A DNA stretch of 64,000 nt from Polaromonas sp. JS666 (GCF_000013865.1 NC_007948.1:2852001-2916000), one strand, 5' to 3'; counted from the stretch's first letter, positions 1 to 9,306 are shown. A program made the numbers and translations. Notes: a model not told the origin generated them from the letters alone.

Positions 1-848
1 GGGTCCACCACCAGGTCATCGGGCGAGTTGACCCATTGCACATCCGGCCCGAATTTCGCCTGCCCGCCCAGATCGATCGTGAGATGCACGCCCAGGCCCG
101 CAGCTTCCGGTACCGGATAAATCAGCCGGCTGAACGGTGAACGGCCCGACAGGGTGAAGTAATTGCCCTTGGCGTAATGACTGGGCGGCACATGGTGACC
201 GGCCAGGCCGGCAAAACGCCGGGCGAGGGATTGCGCATGCAGGCCCGCGGCATTGACCACGGTTTTAGCTTGCAGTTCCGTACCGTCTTCAGCGATCAAA
301 GTAATAGCATCTTGCGAACACACCGCGCGGTCCAACGGCGAATTCAACACCACAAGGCCGCCAGCATTCTCCAGATCTCCCTGCAGTGCCAGCATCAGGC
401 CATGGCTGTCGACAATGCCGGTGCTGGGCGAATGCACAGCCGCCACGCACGCCAGTTGCGGCTCCAGCGACTGGGCTTCGTCACGCGTGAGCAGCACCAG
501 GTCGCGCACGCCGTTGGCCGCAGCCTTGTCGATAATGCCGCGTAGCTGAGCCACCTGCGGCTCGGCGCTTGCCACGATCAATTTACCGCAGCGGCTGTGG
601 CCTATGCCTCGCTCGGCGCAGTAGGCGTAGAGCAGGTCCTTGCCCTCCACGCACAGCCTGGCCTTGAGCGAGCCTTGCGCATAGTAGATGCCGGCGTGAA
701 TCACTTCACTGTTGCGCGAGCTGGTGCCGGAGCCAATCGCGTCTGCCGCCTCCAGCACCATCACCTCGCGGCCTTGCAATGCCAGCGCGCGCGCCACCGC
801 AAGGCCCACCACGCCTGCACCTATCACCACGCAATCGATCTGGTCCAT
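1..848 (-). CDS. FAD-dependent oxidoreductase, L-2-hydroxyglutarate oxidase-like (partial, 3' end outside window)
   Basis: The gene starts at the ATG at 848 and runs leftward off the window with no stop, so only about 282 N-terminal residues are seen. Residues 5-15 read [11 protein letters not shown], the Rossmann GxGxxG that binds FAD, followed by the acidic end of the second strand (VLEAA). The stretch [14 protein letters not shown] near residue 45 is typical of the DAO-fold group that includes L-2-hydroxyglutarate oxidase (LhgO). The ATG directly abuts the stop of the upstream deacetylase-like gene, so the two are probably co-transcribed. Family assignment is good; the exact substrate cannot be told from this half. 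Confidence 0.8.
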   Translation of the reverse strand, partial: MDQIDCVVIGAGVVGLAVARALALQGREVMVLEAADAIGSGTSSRNSEVIHAGIYYAQGSLKARLCVEGKDLLYAYCAERGIGHSRCGKLIVASAEPQVAQLRGIIDKAAANGVRDLVLLTRDEAQSLEPQLACVAAVHSPSTGIVDSHGLMLALQGDLENAGGLVVLNSPLDRAVCSQDAITLIAEDGTELQAKTVVNAAGLHAQSLARRFAGLAGHHVPPSHYAKGNYFTLSGRSPFSRLIYPVPEAAGLGVHLTIDLGGQAKFGPDVQWVNSPDDLVVD

Positions 849-1898
849 TCAGATGCCCTCAAATCCTTCAATCACATTCACCGCATTGGTGCCCAGCGCG
901 GTGGCGGCATAACCGCCTTCCAGCACAAACACCGTCGGCAGGCCAAGCCTGCCCAAGCGCTCGCCCAGGCGGCTGAAGTCACTGGCCTGCAGGGCAAATT
1001 TGGAAATGGGGTCTTCGGCAAAAGTGTCCAGTCCCAGCGACACCACCAGCGCGTCACCCTTGAAAGCCGCGATACGAAGGCAGGCCTGCTCCAGCGCGTC
1101 AAACCAGCGCGCCGCTGTGCAGCCCGCCGGCAGTGGCAGATTCAGATTGAAGCCTGCGCCCTCGCCGGCGCCGGTCTCATCGGCATGGCCCAGGTAGAAC
1201 GGGTATTCGGTCAGCGGATCACCGTGCAGGCTGACAAACAGCACATCGGCGCGGTCATAAAAAATGCTTTGCGTGCCGTTGCCGTGGTGGTAGTCCACGT
1301 CGAGCACGGCCACCCGCGCCGCGCCGCCATCGCGCAGTGCCTGGGCAGCCACCGCCGCGTTGTTTAAAAAGCAATAGCCACCCATGAAATCCGGCCCGGC
1401 ATGGTGGCCGGGCGGGCGGCTGCAGCAAAACACGGCCTGCTCGCCACGTCGTCCACCTACCGCCAGCAAAGCAGCCGCGCTGGCTGCGGCATCCGCACCG
1501 GCCTTGGCCGCCGTCCAGGTGCCCGCGGCGAGCGGCGAGCCGTTGTCCATCGAATACAGGCCCAGCCGGGCAATGAAATTGACGGGCTCTACGTCGCTGC
1601 GCAGGGTACGCACGGGCCAGACCGAAGGAAAAGGCTGGCGCTGGTCATTGCCGGCTTCCAGCGCGACCCAGTCCCGCCAGGCATGTTCCAGAAATGCCAG
1701 GTAGCGCGGCGCATGCACCCTGGCCAGCACGGTGCGGCTGTCCATCTGCGGGCTGCGCAGCACATGGCCGCGTGATGTGAGGCTGGATTTGACGTACTCG
1801 GCGCGCGCCGGGGTCTCAAAGCATGGAACACGCTCTCCCCGGAAAAATTCGAATTCAGGGGCATGAGCCTGGTGGCTGTCATTGAAGAAAGTAATCAT
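849..1898 (-). CDS. Histone deacetylase family protein (acetylpolyamine amidohydrolase-like)
   Basis: A 349-residue member of the zinc-dependent histone deacetylase superfamily, which in bacteria removes acetyl groups from polyamines, acetoin-pathway enzymes or other amides. RPPGHH at about residues 161-166 and DVDYHHGNGTQ at 200-210 carry the catalytic histidines and zinc ligands. The chosen start is the ATG at 1898 (MITFFNDSHQAHAPE), which matches the usual N-terminus of acetylpolyamine amidohydrolases; an in-frame GTG at 1928 would add ten residues. It is followed without a gap by the FAD oxidoreductase. Polyamine deacetylation is the likeliest role but is inferred. Confidence 0.88.
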   Translation of the reverse strand: MITFFNDSHQAHAPEFEFFRGERVPCFETPARAEYVKSSLTSRGHVLRSPQMDSRTVLARVHAPRYLAFLEHAWRDWVALEAGNDQRQPFPSVWPVRTLRSDVEPVNFIARLGLYSMDNGSPLAAGTWTAAKAGADAAASAAALLAVGGRRGEQAVFCCSRPPGHHAGPDFMGGYCFLNNAAVAAQALRDGGAARVAVLDVDYHHGNGTQSIFYDRADVLFVSLHGDPLTEYPFYLGHADETGAGEGAGFNLNLPLPAGCTAARWFDALEQACLRIAAFKGDALVVSLGLDTFAEDPISKFALQASDFSRLGERLGRLGLPTVFVLEGGYAATALGTNAVNVIEGFEGI

Positions 1899-1982
1899 GT
1901 CTGCCAGGAGGTTGAATGCATTCGCCACGCAATATCAGGCTCCGCACCAGCGTTTGTTTGCCAGGGGAAAACATCAAGGCAA

Positions 1983-2828
1983 TCAAAGCAGGCGCGGGTC
2001 GGTTTTCAGCAGGAGACTCACCAGCGAGCGCAGGTGTGCCTTCAGCGCCTCGAACCCCGGCGTGATCTCAAGCGTCGCCTCGTCCATGTAGAGCTTGCGA
2101 TTGATCTCGAGCTGGATGCTGTGCCGGTGCTGGGCGGGATCGCTGTGTCGCCGCACCAGTTCCACACCCTTGTAGGGATGGTTGTAAGACACCGTGTAGC
2201 CAAGTTCCCCCAGATGCTGGCAGACAAGCCTGGACAAGGCCTTGTTGGCCGTGCTGCCATCGCGGTCGCCGACCACAAAGTCCGCGTGTTTTTCCCCCGG
2301 AAAGTCGGTGGACTGGCTGGACGCAATGGCGGGCATGGAATGGCAATTGATGTGAATGCTGTAGCCGTGCTGCTGGCATGCCGCATCAATGGCTTGCGCC
2401 ACCGCAGCGTGGTACGGCGTCCAGCACCGCTCGATGCGCGCCTGCACCTCCGCCACCGCGAGCTTTCTCCCATAAATAGGTACACCGTCATCCGTGGTGC
2501 GCCAGATCAGCCCTTTGCCCAAGCGGACCTTGGACAGTATTTTCGAATCGGTTTCCACCGGGCCAGGCCAGGGTGCATCAAACAGCGTGACATCGATTTC
2601 GGTGGTATTGCGGTTGACGTCAAGGTAGCTGCGCGGAAAGTGGGCCTCGATCCAGTGCACGCCCAGGCCGGGCGCAAAGTCATAGAGCTTTTCAACATGC
2701 GTATCTTCGGCCTGCCGCAATGTCTGCATCTCGCACGCAGGCAGGAAATCCGGCGGATAAGCAGTACCGCTGTGGGGAGAATCGAGTACCAGGGCGCTGC
2801 TTCCCGGCAGGTGGGTGATGAACTGCAT
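1983..2828 (-). CDS. N-formylglutamate amidohydrolase
   Basis: 281 residues of the N-formylglutamate amidohydrolase family. Members hydrolyse N-formyl-L-glutamate to glutamate and formate, the last step of one histidine degradation route. The N-terminal LDSPHSGTAYPPDF and the central HINCHSMP are family motifs with likely metal-binding histidines. No other hut gene is nearby, so a role in another formyl- or acyl-amide pathway is possible. It lies 84 bp upstream of the deacetylase-like gene on the same strand and may lead a three-gene amidohydrolase/oxidoreductase transcript. Confidence 0.85.
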   Translation of the reverse strand: MQFITHLPGSSALVLDSPHSGTAYPPDFLPACEMQTLRQAEDTHVEKLYDFAPGLGVHWIEAHFPRSYLDVNRNTTEIDVTLFDAPWPGPVETDSKILSKVRLGKGLIWRTTDDGVPIYGRKLAVAEVQARIERCWTPYHAAVAQAIDAACQQHGYSIHINCHSMPAIASSQSTDFPGEKHADFVVGDRDGSTANKALSRLVCQHLGELGYTVSYNHPYKGVELVRRHSDPAQHRHSIQLEINRKLYMDEATLEITPGFEALKAHLRSLVSLLLKTDPRLL

Positions 2829-3091
2829 TGCCCAACTTTAGCAGCAGCCTTTGCGGCATGGCGCATAAACCATTCTCGGCAAATCACAAGCCGCGCGAGG
2901 TAATGCACCGCCCCATACCGGCAAATGCAAGGGGGTTGCCCAAATTGCCGTTTGTCCTACAGGAATTTACTTTTTATACCCACAACCACCAGGCAATTGG
3001 CCGAATAAATTTTTGAATGGAAATTCATAACAAGCAGCCTTCTGCCCGGAGGCTGTGATCAATCCATCCACTCAAGGAAGAAGGAAGCATC

Positions 3092-3694
3092 ATGCAATCA
3101 TTGACCCGAATGTTTTCAGGCACCGTACTGGCTGTTGCCGCATTGGCAGCCGTCACAGGTGCGCAGGCCCAAAGCAGTTCGAGCAGCAATTACTCTTTTT
3201 ACTCACCCGGCGCCGGTTACGTCGGATTCAATGCCGGGCGATCTGACTTGTCGCTGAGCAATGGCACAGGCATTTTCCCCTCAGACAGACACGACACCGC
3301 CTACAACATTTACGCCGGAAGCTACTTCAGCAGCAATTTTGGTCTGGAATTGGGGTACACCGACTTCGGTAACGTCAGCCGTGGCGGCGGCAATACCAAG
3401 GCCAAAGGCGTCAACCTGAGCCTGGTGGGCAAGTTCCCGCTGAGCAACGCCTTCAACCTGCTGGGCAAGCTCGGGACGACGTATGGCCGCACCAGTGTTT
3501 CTTCCGCGCCCGGTTCAGGCATTGCCTCCGGCAGCGAGAGCGGCTTTGGCGTGTCGTACGGTGTGGGCGCAGAATATGCGTTCAATCCCAACTGGTCGGC
3601 TGTGCTGCAGTACGACGAGCACAAACTGAAGTTCGCCGGTGCAGGCCGCGACCGCATCAGCGCCACCACCGTCGGCGTGCGCTACCGCTTCTAA
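3092..3694 (+). CDS. Outer membrane beta-barrel (porin-like/OmpA-N-like) protein
   Basis: 200 residues. Residues 1-26 form a Sec signal peptide ending in GAQAQ. The mature part has the alternating pattern of a small eight-stranded barrel (GYVGFNAGRSDLSL, FGLELGYTDFG, VGVRYRF) and ends in phenylalanine, as outer-membrane barrels do for BAM recognition. A purine-rich AGGAAGAAGG lies just upstream of the ATG. It stands alone, followed by a clear hairpin terminator. Function beyond a membrane barrel cannot be assigned. Confidence 0.85.
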   Translation: MQSLTRMFSGTVLAVAALAAVTGAQAQSSSSSNYSFYSPGAGYVGFNAGRSDLSLSNGTGIFPSDRHDTAYNIYAGSYFSSNFGLELGYTDFGNVSRGGGNTKAKGVNLSLVGKFPLSNAFNLLGKLGTTYGRTSVSSAPGSGIASGSESGFGVSYGVGAEYAFNPNWSAVLQYDEHKLKFAGAGRDRISATTVGVRYRF

Positions 3695-3726
3695 GCTACC
3701 GGCGGGTTCTCCCGCCCTTTCACGCC

Positions 3727-3763
3727 AAGCCTGCAGGCCACACAAGGTTTGCAGGCTTTTTCA
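3727..3763 (+). terminator. Rho-independent terminator of the barrel gene
   Basis: A perfect 9-bp stem (AAGCCTGCA at 3727-3735 with TGCAGGCTT at 3750-3758) is followed by a run of T residues, 32 bp after the barrel gene stop. Confidence 0.8.
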
Positions 3764-3812
3764 TGAGTGGCCGCCTGTTCCTCTTATTTCTGTTCCTTTA
3801 TTTCTGTTCCTG

Positions 3813-4712
3813 TTATTTCCTGGACAAGGCCCTTACAGGCGGTGCCAGCGGCGCCAGCATCTCCTGCAGCAACCAGGTCCCGGCACGGCCCAAGGGGCGC
3901 TGCCGAGACCAGACGGCATCCACCGGCACGCGCTGCGGCCAGCCGCGCGCATCGAGTTCGTGCAGGCTGCCCACGGCGAATCGTGTCACCATCCAGCGCG
4001 GAATGGCCGCCCAGCCAAAACCCAACACAGCCATTTCCAGCAACATGAGGTAGCTGGGCGCCGACCAGGCACGGCGCGCCGAGGGAGCCGACTGGTCAGC
4101 CGGCTCCAGGTAGGTGTCCAGCCGTAGCTGGCGGAAATTGGCCAGCACCTCCGGCGTGATGTCTTTCAGACCGGCCAGAGGGTGGTTTGTGGCGACAAAC
4201 AGCGTGATTTCCGATTGTTCAGCGAGCATGGCCGCGCCAATATCCGGCGGGTAAACGTTTTGCGCCGCGACCACGCCAATCTGGGCACGCCCGGTTTGCA
4301 CCAGCGACACCAGGTCGCCGTGCTCGGCAATCAGGCACTCGAATTCGAGATCGGGGAAGCGCTGCTCAAAGGCCATCAGCATGTTTTCAAAACGATCCGA
4401 CTGGTAGGTGTCCGACCACACCACGCTGAGCCGGGCCTCCAGGCCACCCGCCAGCTGGCTGGCTGCACGGTCCAGCCGGTCACTGGCGGCCAGAATCTCC
4501 TGCACCTTGCCCAGCACCACGCGCCCTCCTTCTGTCAGGGTGGGCTTGCGGCTGCTGCGATCAAAGAGCGCGAGGCCCAGGTCGATTTCCAGATTCGCAA
4601 TGGCGCTGCTGACAGTCGACTGGCTTTTGCCGAGCTTGCGCGCCGCGGCGGAAAACGAGCCCAGGGTGGCGGCCTCGGCAAAGGCCGTCAGGGCTTCCGG
4701 GGAATGACGCAT
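3813..4712 (-). CDS. LysR family transcriptional regulator, divergent from PACE efflux gene
   Basis: 299 residues with the LysR winged helix-turn-helix at about residues 5-63 (ALTAFAEAATLGSFSAAARK, then SQSTVSSAIANLE) and the effector-binding domain behind it. It is transcribed away from the PACE efflux gene; divergent LysR regulators are the known arrangement for this efflux family (AceR/AceI in Acinetobacter). A palindrome with the ATC-N9-GAT form of LysR-type boxes lies between the two genes. It is inferred that this protein controls the efflux gene and its own expression. Confidence 0.88.
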   Translation of the reverse strand: MRHSPEALTAFAEAATLGSFSAAARKLGKSQSTVSSAIANLEIDLGLALFDRSSRKPTLTEGGRVVLGKVQEILAASDRLDRAASQLAGGLEARLSVVWSDTYQSDRFENMLMAFEQRFPDLEFECLIAEHGDLVSLVQTGRAQIGVVAAQNVYPPDIGAAMLAEQSEITLFVATNHPLAGLKDITPEVLANFRQLRLDTYLEPADQSAPSARRAWSAPSYLMLLEMAVLGFGWAAIPRWMVTRFAVGSLHELDARGWPQRVPVDAVWSRQRPLGRAGTWLLQEMLAPLAPPVRALSRK

Positions 4713-4749
4713 CGGGCTATCTCCTCATTCCATCACATCATCGCGTCAA

Positions 4750-4770
4750 ACCATCAATTTTTTAGATGGT
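4750..4770. promoter_or_regulatory. Putative LysR-type operator between regulator and efflux gene
   Basis: The 21 bp begin ACCATC and end GATGGT, perfect 6-bp arms around an AT-only centre, and contain ATC-N9-GAT (4753-4767), a spacing known for several LysR-type boxes. The site is 37 bp upstream of the regulator start and 86 bp upstream of the efflux gene start, in an AT-rich stretch suited to divergent promoters. Confidence 0.55.
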
Positions 4771-4855
4771 TATTGATTTAAATATATCCAAAATAACGAT
4801 GAAAATCCATCCACAAACCATTCATTGGGACAAAAACCAGCCTTCGAAACGCACC

Positions 4856-5299
4856 ATGAGTCTCCAAAAATCAGTCAAGGAACGTTTTTTCCACGCCCTC
4901 GGGTTTGAAGTGGTGGCGATCGCTATTTGCGCCCCATTGGGCACCTGGCTGCTCGGTTATTCGCTGGCGCACATGGGTTTGCTGACCTTGATGATCTCGC
5001 TGATCGCGATGACCTGGAACATGACGTTCAACGCACTTTTTGACCGGGCGCAGCGCCGCTGGGGATTCCGGCGGACCCTGTTGGCCCGCGGCGTTCATTC
5101 CGTCCTGTTCGAAACGGGCTTGATTGTGGCCGTCGTGCCGCTGGCCGCCTGGTGGCTGGACATTGGCCTGTGGGAAGCGTTTGTGCTGGACATTGGCATC
5201 GTGCTGTTTTTCCTGCCGTATACCTTCGCCTTCAACTGGATCTACGACCATCTGCGTGCCGTGGTTATTGCACGTAAAAACCGCCTGTCAGCGGCCTGA
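4856..5299 (+). CDS. PACE family multidrug/biocide efflux transporter
   Basis: 147 residues from the ATG at 4856 (MSLQKSVKERFFHALGFE), which fits the usual length and N-terminus of proteobacterial antimicrobial compound efflux (PACE) proteins; an upstream in-frame start would add 30 unlikely residues. Four hydrophobic helices form two tandem bacterial transmembrane pairs, with the conserved FEVVAI near residue 17, WNMTFNALFD near 57 and FNWIYDHLR near the end. The family exports biocides such as chlorhexidine and short-chain diamines by proton exchange in the inner membrane. The substrate here is not known. Confidence 0.88.
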   Translation: MSLQKSVKERFFHALGFEVVAIAICAPLGTWLLGYSLAHMGLLTLMISLIAMTWNMTFNALFDRAQRRWGFRRTLLARGVHSVLFETGLIVAVVPLAAWWLDIGLWEAFVLDIGIVLFFLPYTFAFNWIYDHLRAVVIARKNRLSAA

Positions 5300-5337
5300 G
5301 GAATGCCCCCGAAAAGAGGGCGTATGCGAGCAACCCT

Positions 5338-6045
5338 CTACTTCATCTGAACTGATCCACTCACACTCACCAGCACCGTGCTCTTGCCAGCCTCCACCGG
5401 AATGGCCGCTTCCGCCATATCGCCCTTGGCCTGCATGGCCATCATGCGCGGACGAGGGGGGTAGCCCTGGTCGTTGGCGGTGATGGACACCTCGCGCAGC
5501 GTGTAGCTGTTAAAGCCGAAGCTTTTCGATACCTCGCCGGCTTTGGCCTTGAAGCGCTCGATCGCCAGCGCCTGGGCTTCGCCCTCCACCCTGGCACGCT
5601 GCTCACGACTCAAGGCGAAGCTGACATTGGCCAGCGTCAGGGTCTGGATCTTGCCAGCCGTGCTGGTAATGCGTGAAAAATCCCGGCCTTCAAGCACCAA
5701 TTCGGTGGAACCCTGCCAGCCATTGATCTTGCCGTCCTTGCCGTAGCGCGGGTACAGGCTGAAGTTCCCGGTCCGCACATCCATCTGGCCGGGGGCTACG
5801 GCCTGCCGGGCCTGGGCCAATGCGGTGTCAAGCGCCTGCTTGAGCTGGGTTTGCACCGCACCTGCATCGGTGCCGCCTACCGTGGTGCTCATTGAAATTG
5901 ACAGCAGATCCTGCTGCACCTCTACCGACCCGCTGGCCGACAGCTGAGCCACATTTTGCAGGGGCTCTCGCGGCGTGGTTTGCGCCAAAGCGCCTGCGGC
6001 CCCTGCCAGCAGCAAGCAAGCAGCTATCCATTTTTGAGTACGCAT
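5338..6045 (-). CDS. SIMPL domain (DUF541) periplasmic protein
   Basis: 235 residues. A signal peptide (about residues 1-21, ending GALAQ) is followed by the SIMPL/DUF541 fold: SASGSVEVQQDLLSISMS at the start of the mature protein and a C-terminal IPVEAGKSTVLVSVSGSVQ. Members such as E. coli YggE are periplasmic and have been linked to oxidative stress, but their biochemical role is not settled. It is convergent with the PACE gene and has its own promoter region in the long gap upstream. Confidence 0.85.
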   Translation of the reverse strand: MRTQKWIAACLLLAGAAGALAQTTPREPLQNVAQLSASGSVEVQQDLLSISMSTTVGGTDAGAVQTQLKQALDTALAQARQAVAPGQMDVRTGNFSLYPRYGKDGKINGWQGSTELVLEGRDFSRITSTAGKIQTLTLANVSFALSREQRARVEGEAQALAIERFKAKAGEVSKSFGFNSYTLREVSITANDQGYPPRPRMMAMQAKGDMAEAAIPVEAGKSTVLVSVSGSVQMK

Positions 6046-6489
6046 CGAGTGATTACCTTTCGGGCAGTGAAGAAAGAGTGAAGAGTGGAAATCATGTACA
6101 GAAACTGGCGCAACTCCACGCGGCCTCCCACCGTGTATGTGCCCGGCTTACACGTGTCAACACCGTACCAACAGACGAACGTACCAGTGACAGGCAAGCC
6201 TGAGGCAAGAGCCGGTCGAAGGATTTGCAGCTTGCATTTTGCTTCCTGTCCTGTGCGTGGCCCTGTTCCGTCGACTCACCATCGGGCCTGCCATATCGCA
6301 GTCACTGTGCGGCGGTGTGGAGATGGGAGATGGGCTTTTGATCACGTCCGTAAGACTGCACGACACTCCTATCCACTCTATGTGCCGCTTGCATTTCGCC
6401 GCAACTTTTGTAACAGTGTGTCAAAGCGAGTGAAAAAAGAGACATCGGGCGTTTTCAGCCTTCAAAATGGCTCTGTTACAAATTACCGG
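6046..6489. other. 444-bp divergent regulatory gap between SIMPL gene and response regulator
   Basis: No convincing gene is seen. A frame open upstream of the response regulator lacks family homology and a ribosome binding site and is taken as chance. The right end holds a separated 10-bp inverted repeat (see the next entry) and an AT-richer stretch suitable for the regulator promoter. Confidence 0.5.
6407..6482. promoter_or_regulatory. Separated inverted repeat upstream of the ompR-like gene
   Basis: TTTGTAACAG at 6407-6416 and its exact reverse complement CTGTTACAAA at 6473-6482 are 56 bp apart; the second arm ends 7 bp before the start codon. The GTTACA/TGTAAC core resembles half-sites of OmpR-type regulators such as RstA, so autoregulation by the encoded regulator is plausible but not shown. 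Confidence 0.4.
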
Positions 6490-7233
6490 ATGACTATGAC
6501 CCAAGCTCAACCCACTGCCCGTGCCGACAAGATTCTCATCCTTGACGACGACGCCCGCATTCGCGACCTGTTGCGCCGCTACCTGGCCCAAGAGGGCTTC
6601 GAAGTCATTCTTGCCGAAGACAGCAAGGCCCTGAACCGCATCATGCTGCGTGACGCTGTCGACCTGATCGTGCTGGACCTGATGATGCCCGGTGAAGACG
6701 GCCTTTCCATTTGCCGCCGCCTGCGCGCCGCCAACGATCGCACCCCCATCATCATGCTGACCGCCAAAGGTGAAGACGTGGACCGCATCGTCGGCCTGGA
6801 AGTTGGCGCCGACGACTACCTGGCCAAACCCTTCAATCCCCGGGAACTGCTGGCCCGCATCCACGCGGTGCTGCGCCGCCGCCCCACAGCCGAAGTGCCG
6901 GGCGCGCCGTCCAGCGACCAGGAAGTGATTACTTTCGGGCCGTTTTCCTTCGACATGGGCCTGCGCACACTGCATAAAAATGGCGAAGAACTGCCGCTGA
7001 CCACTGGCGAGTTCGCCATGCTGAAAACCCTGGTGCGCCATCCTCGCCAGCCGCTTTCCCGCGAAAAGCTGGCGCAACTGGCGCGCGGCCGCGAGTTCGA
7101 ACCTTTCGACCGCAGCCTGGACGTGCAGGTCTCGCGCCTGCGCAAGCTGATCGAGGTGGATGCAGCCGTTCCCCGCTACATACAGACAGTCTGGGGTATC
7201 GGCTACGTTTTTGTACCGGATGGAACCAACTGA
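6490..7233 (+). CDS. ompR: OmpR-family response regulator
   Basis: 247 residues from the ATG at 6490 (MTMTQAQPT). The receiver domain covers about residues 15-128: acidic pair DDD after ILIL, phospho-acceptor D63 in LDLMMPGEDG, switch threonine in IMLTAKGED and lysine in YLAKPFNPRE. The C-terminal winged-helix DNA-binding domain (about 150-245) has the OmpR-type PLTTGEFAML and VSRLRKLIE. The next gene is the partner kinase. It is the comamonad counterpart of the OmpR/EnvZ pair; osmotic or envelope sensing is inferred from the family. Confidence 0.88.
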   Translation: MTMTQAQPTARADKILILDDDARIRDLLRRYLAQEGFEVILAEDSKALNRIMLRDAVDLIVLDLMMPGEDGLSICRRLRAANDRTPIIMLTAKGEDVDRIVGLEVGADDYLAKPFNPRELLARIHAVLRRRPTAEVPGAPSSDQEVITFGPFSFDMGLRTLHKNGEELPLTTGEFAMLKTLVRHPRQPLSREKLAQLARGREFEPFDRSLDVQVSRLRKLIEVDAAVPRYIQTVWGIGYVFVPDGTN

Positions 7234-7354
7234 CACACCAGGTCTCACCCACCTCACGTCTTGCAGGAGGTGCCAGCCGTCCACGCTGACCTGACCGGCA
7301 CCCGGCGAGACTCACGTCCATCCTTGCGCCCTTGCGGCATGCCTACCCACCTTT

Positions 7355-8734
7355 ATGGACGCCACCAACCCGATACCGCTTGAAACTGCGCCCGCTCCGC
7401 TGGAAATGCGCCCACGTCGGGGTTTCAGCCTGTTCTGGCGGACCTTTTTCTTTCTGGCACTGCTGCTGCTCGGCTCCATCGTGGCCTGGCTTCAAACCTT
7501 TCGCGCACTGGAATCGGAACCGCGCGCCATTCAAAGCGCGCAGCAACTGGCATCGATGGTGAACCTGAGCCGTGCGGCCCTGCGCTATTCGGACTCGATC
7601 GCCCGGGTCTCGCTGATCAAGACGCTGGCCGACGAGGAACGCGTACGCATCACGCCACGTGAACCCAAGGACAAGTTCGAACTCTTTGAAAGCGACGACG
7701 AACTGGGCGAGCGCATCACCCAGGAACTTCAGGCGCGCCTGGGCGGCAACACTGTTGTAGCCAGCACAGTCAATGGCCAGAAGGGTTTGTGGGTTGGCTT
7801 TGCGATTGACGGAGACGCCTACTGGCTGCTCACCGATCCTTCCAAGATGGGACCTTCCCGCGGCAGCACCTGGGTGATCTGGCTCATCACCGCGGCCATC
7901 CTGTCGCTGGCCGGAGCCGCCTTCATCGCGCGCCTGATCAACCGTCCGCTCAAGCAGCTGTCATTCGCGGCCAGCCGCATGCGGGACGGCGATTTTGACG
8001 CGAGCCTGCTCGACGAAAAAGTGGCCACCAGCGAAATCCGCGAGGTCAATATCGGCTTTAACCGCATGGCCGAACAGCTGTCCAAAATCGAGCAGGACCG
8101 GGTCATCATGCTGGCAGGTATTTCCCATGACTTGCGCACGCCGCTGGCACGCCTGCGGCTGGAAACCGAAATGAGCGTGGCCGACAAGGACGCGCGCGAC
8201 CACATGGCGGCCGACATCACCCAGCTCGATGCCATCATTGACAAATTTCTCGACTACGCCCGGCCCGAACCGGCCCGCCTTGAGTCGGTGTCGCTCAATG
8301 CCGTGATCGACGCGGCGGTATACGCCGTGGGCGACTACGACGACATGCGGGTCACAGTGAGCGTTCCCGAGAACCTGGCCGTCCTCGCCGACGAGGTCGA
8401 ACTCTCTCGTGTCATTTCCAACCTGCTTGAAAATGCCCGGCGCTACGGCAAAACAGCCGAAACCGGCGTGGCGGTGGTCGACATTGCGGCCAAGGTCCGG
8501 GACCAGTGGGTGCTGCTCAGGGTGCGCGACCACGGCATGGGCGTGGCGCCGGAAACCCTGCCCAAGCTCACACGCCCGTTTTTCCGTGGCGATGCAGCCC
8601 GCACGGCCGCAACCGGTGCAGGCCTGGGCCTGGCGATTGTCGAGAAAACAGTCCAGCGCATGGGCGGCGTGTTTGGCCTGACCAACACCGGCTCTGGCGG
8701 GCTGGCCGCGCATATCAAGCTGCGCAGAAGCTGA
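7355..8734 (+). CDS. envZ: EnvZ-like sensor histidine kinase
   Basis: 459 residues. Transmembrane helices at about 24-47 and 170-193 flank a periplasmic domain of roughly 120 residues. A HAMP domain follows (RLINRPLKQLSFAASRM), then the HisKA dimerisation helix with H258 in GISHDLRTPLARL, the form typical of EnvZ. The ATPase domain has the N box (VISNLLENARRYG), D-x-G (RDHGMGV) and G box (ATGAGLGLAIV). It is 121 bp downstream of the regulator on the same strand and is certainly its partner. Phosphatase as well as kinase activity is expected from the H-D-L-R-T-P motif. Confidence 0.88.
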   Translation: MDATNPIPLETAPAPLEMRPRRGFSLFWRTFFFLALLLLGSIVAWLQTFRALESEPRAIQSAQQLASMVNLSRAALRYSDSIARVSLIKTLADEERVRITPREPKDKFELFESDDELGERITQELQARLGGNTVVASTVNGQKGLWVGFAIDGDAYWLLTDPSKMGPSRGSTWVIWLITAAILSLAGAAFIARLINRPLKQLSFAASRMRDGDFDASLLDEKVATSEIREVNIGFNRMAEQLSKIEQDRVIMLAGISHDLRTPLARLRLETEMSVADKDARDHMAADITQLDAIIDKFLDYARPEPARLESVSLNAVIDAAVYAVGDYDDMRVTVSVPENLAVLADEVELSRVISNLLENARRYGKTAETGVAVVDIAAKVRDQWVLLRVRDHGMGVAPETLPKLTRPFFRGDAARTAATGAGLGLAIVEKTVQRMGGVFGLTNTGSGGLAAHIKLRRS

Positions 8735-8796
8735 GGCCAGTGCCGGGTGCCCAACTCACCCAACTCACCCGAACCTGCGCGATCAAACGTATAGCC

Positions 8797-9306
8797 TCAA
8801 TACAGCAACACCACGGCACGAGCCTCCATGCTCCGGCCCTCCCCGACCGGTCCCATCTTCTCGGCGGTCTTGGCCTTGACATTCACCTGCCCCGGTTCCA
8901 GGCCCAGTGCCTGTGCGATCCGCGCGCGCATAGCGAGGATGTGCGGCGCCAGTTTGGGGGCCTGCGCAATGACGGTGCTGTCTATGTTGCCGATACTGTA
9001 GCCCCGATCGGCCAGCAGCCGCCCGGCCTCAGCCAGCAGCACCATCGAATCGGCGCCTTTGAAACGCACATCGGTGTCCGGGAAATGGCTGCCAATGTCA
9101 CCCAGCCCGGCAGCGCCCAGCAAGGCGTCGGTAATGGCATGCAGCAGTACATCGGCATCCGAATGCCCCAGCAAGCCCACCGGGTGCGGAATCTCGACGC
9201 CGCCGATGATGAGCTTGCGCCCGGCAACGAGTGCGTGCGTGTCCCAGCCTTCGCCGATACGGAAATGGGGAAGCGGGTTGGCTGGGGTGGACGGCACGGA
9301 ATTCAT
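8797..9306 (-). CDS. ispF: 2-C-methyl-D-erythritol 2,4-cyclodiphosphate synthase
   Basis: 169 residues from the ATG at 9306 ([12 protein letters not shown]). It makes methylerythritol cyclodiphosphate from CDP-methylerythritol phosphate in the MEP isoprenoid pathway. The N-terminal [11 protein letters not shown] supplies the metal-binding Asp and His, and [20 protein letters not shown] is the family signature. The C-terminal [15 protein letters not shown] is also diagnostic. The enzyme acts as a cytosolic trimer. It lies 76 bp downstream of ispD, the gene for the earlier cytidylyltransferase step, on the same strand. Confidence 0.95.
   Translation of the reverse strand: MNSVPSTPANPLPHFRIGEGWDTHALVAGRKLIIGGVEIPHPVGLLGHSDADVLLHAITDALLGAAGLGDIGSHFPDTDVRFKGADSMVLLAEAGRLLADRGYSIGNIDSTVIAQAPKLAPHILAMRARIAQALGLEPGQVNVKAKTAEKMGPVGEGRSMEARAVVLLY

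Noticed and set aside
6085..6489. A long frame upstream of and continuous with the response regulator
   Set aside because: The regulator homology starts at the ATG at 6490, and the upstream part has no family features or ribosome site.
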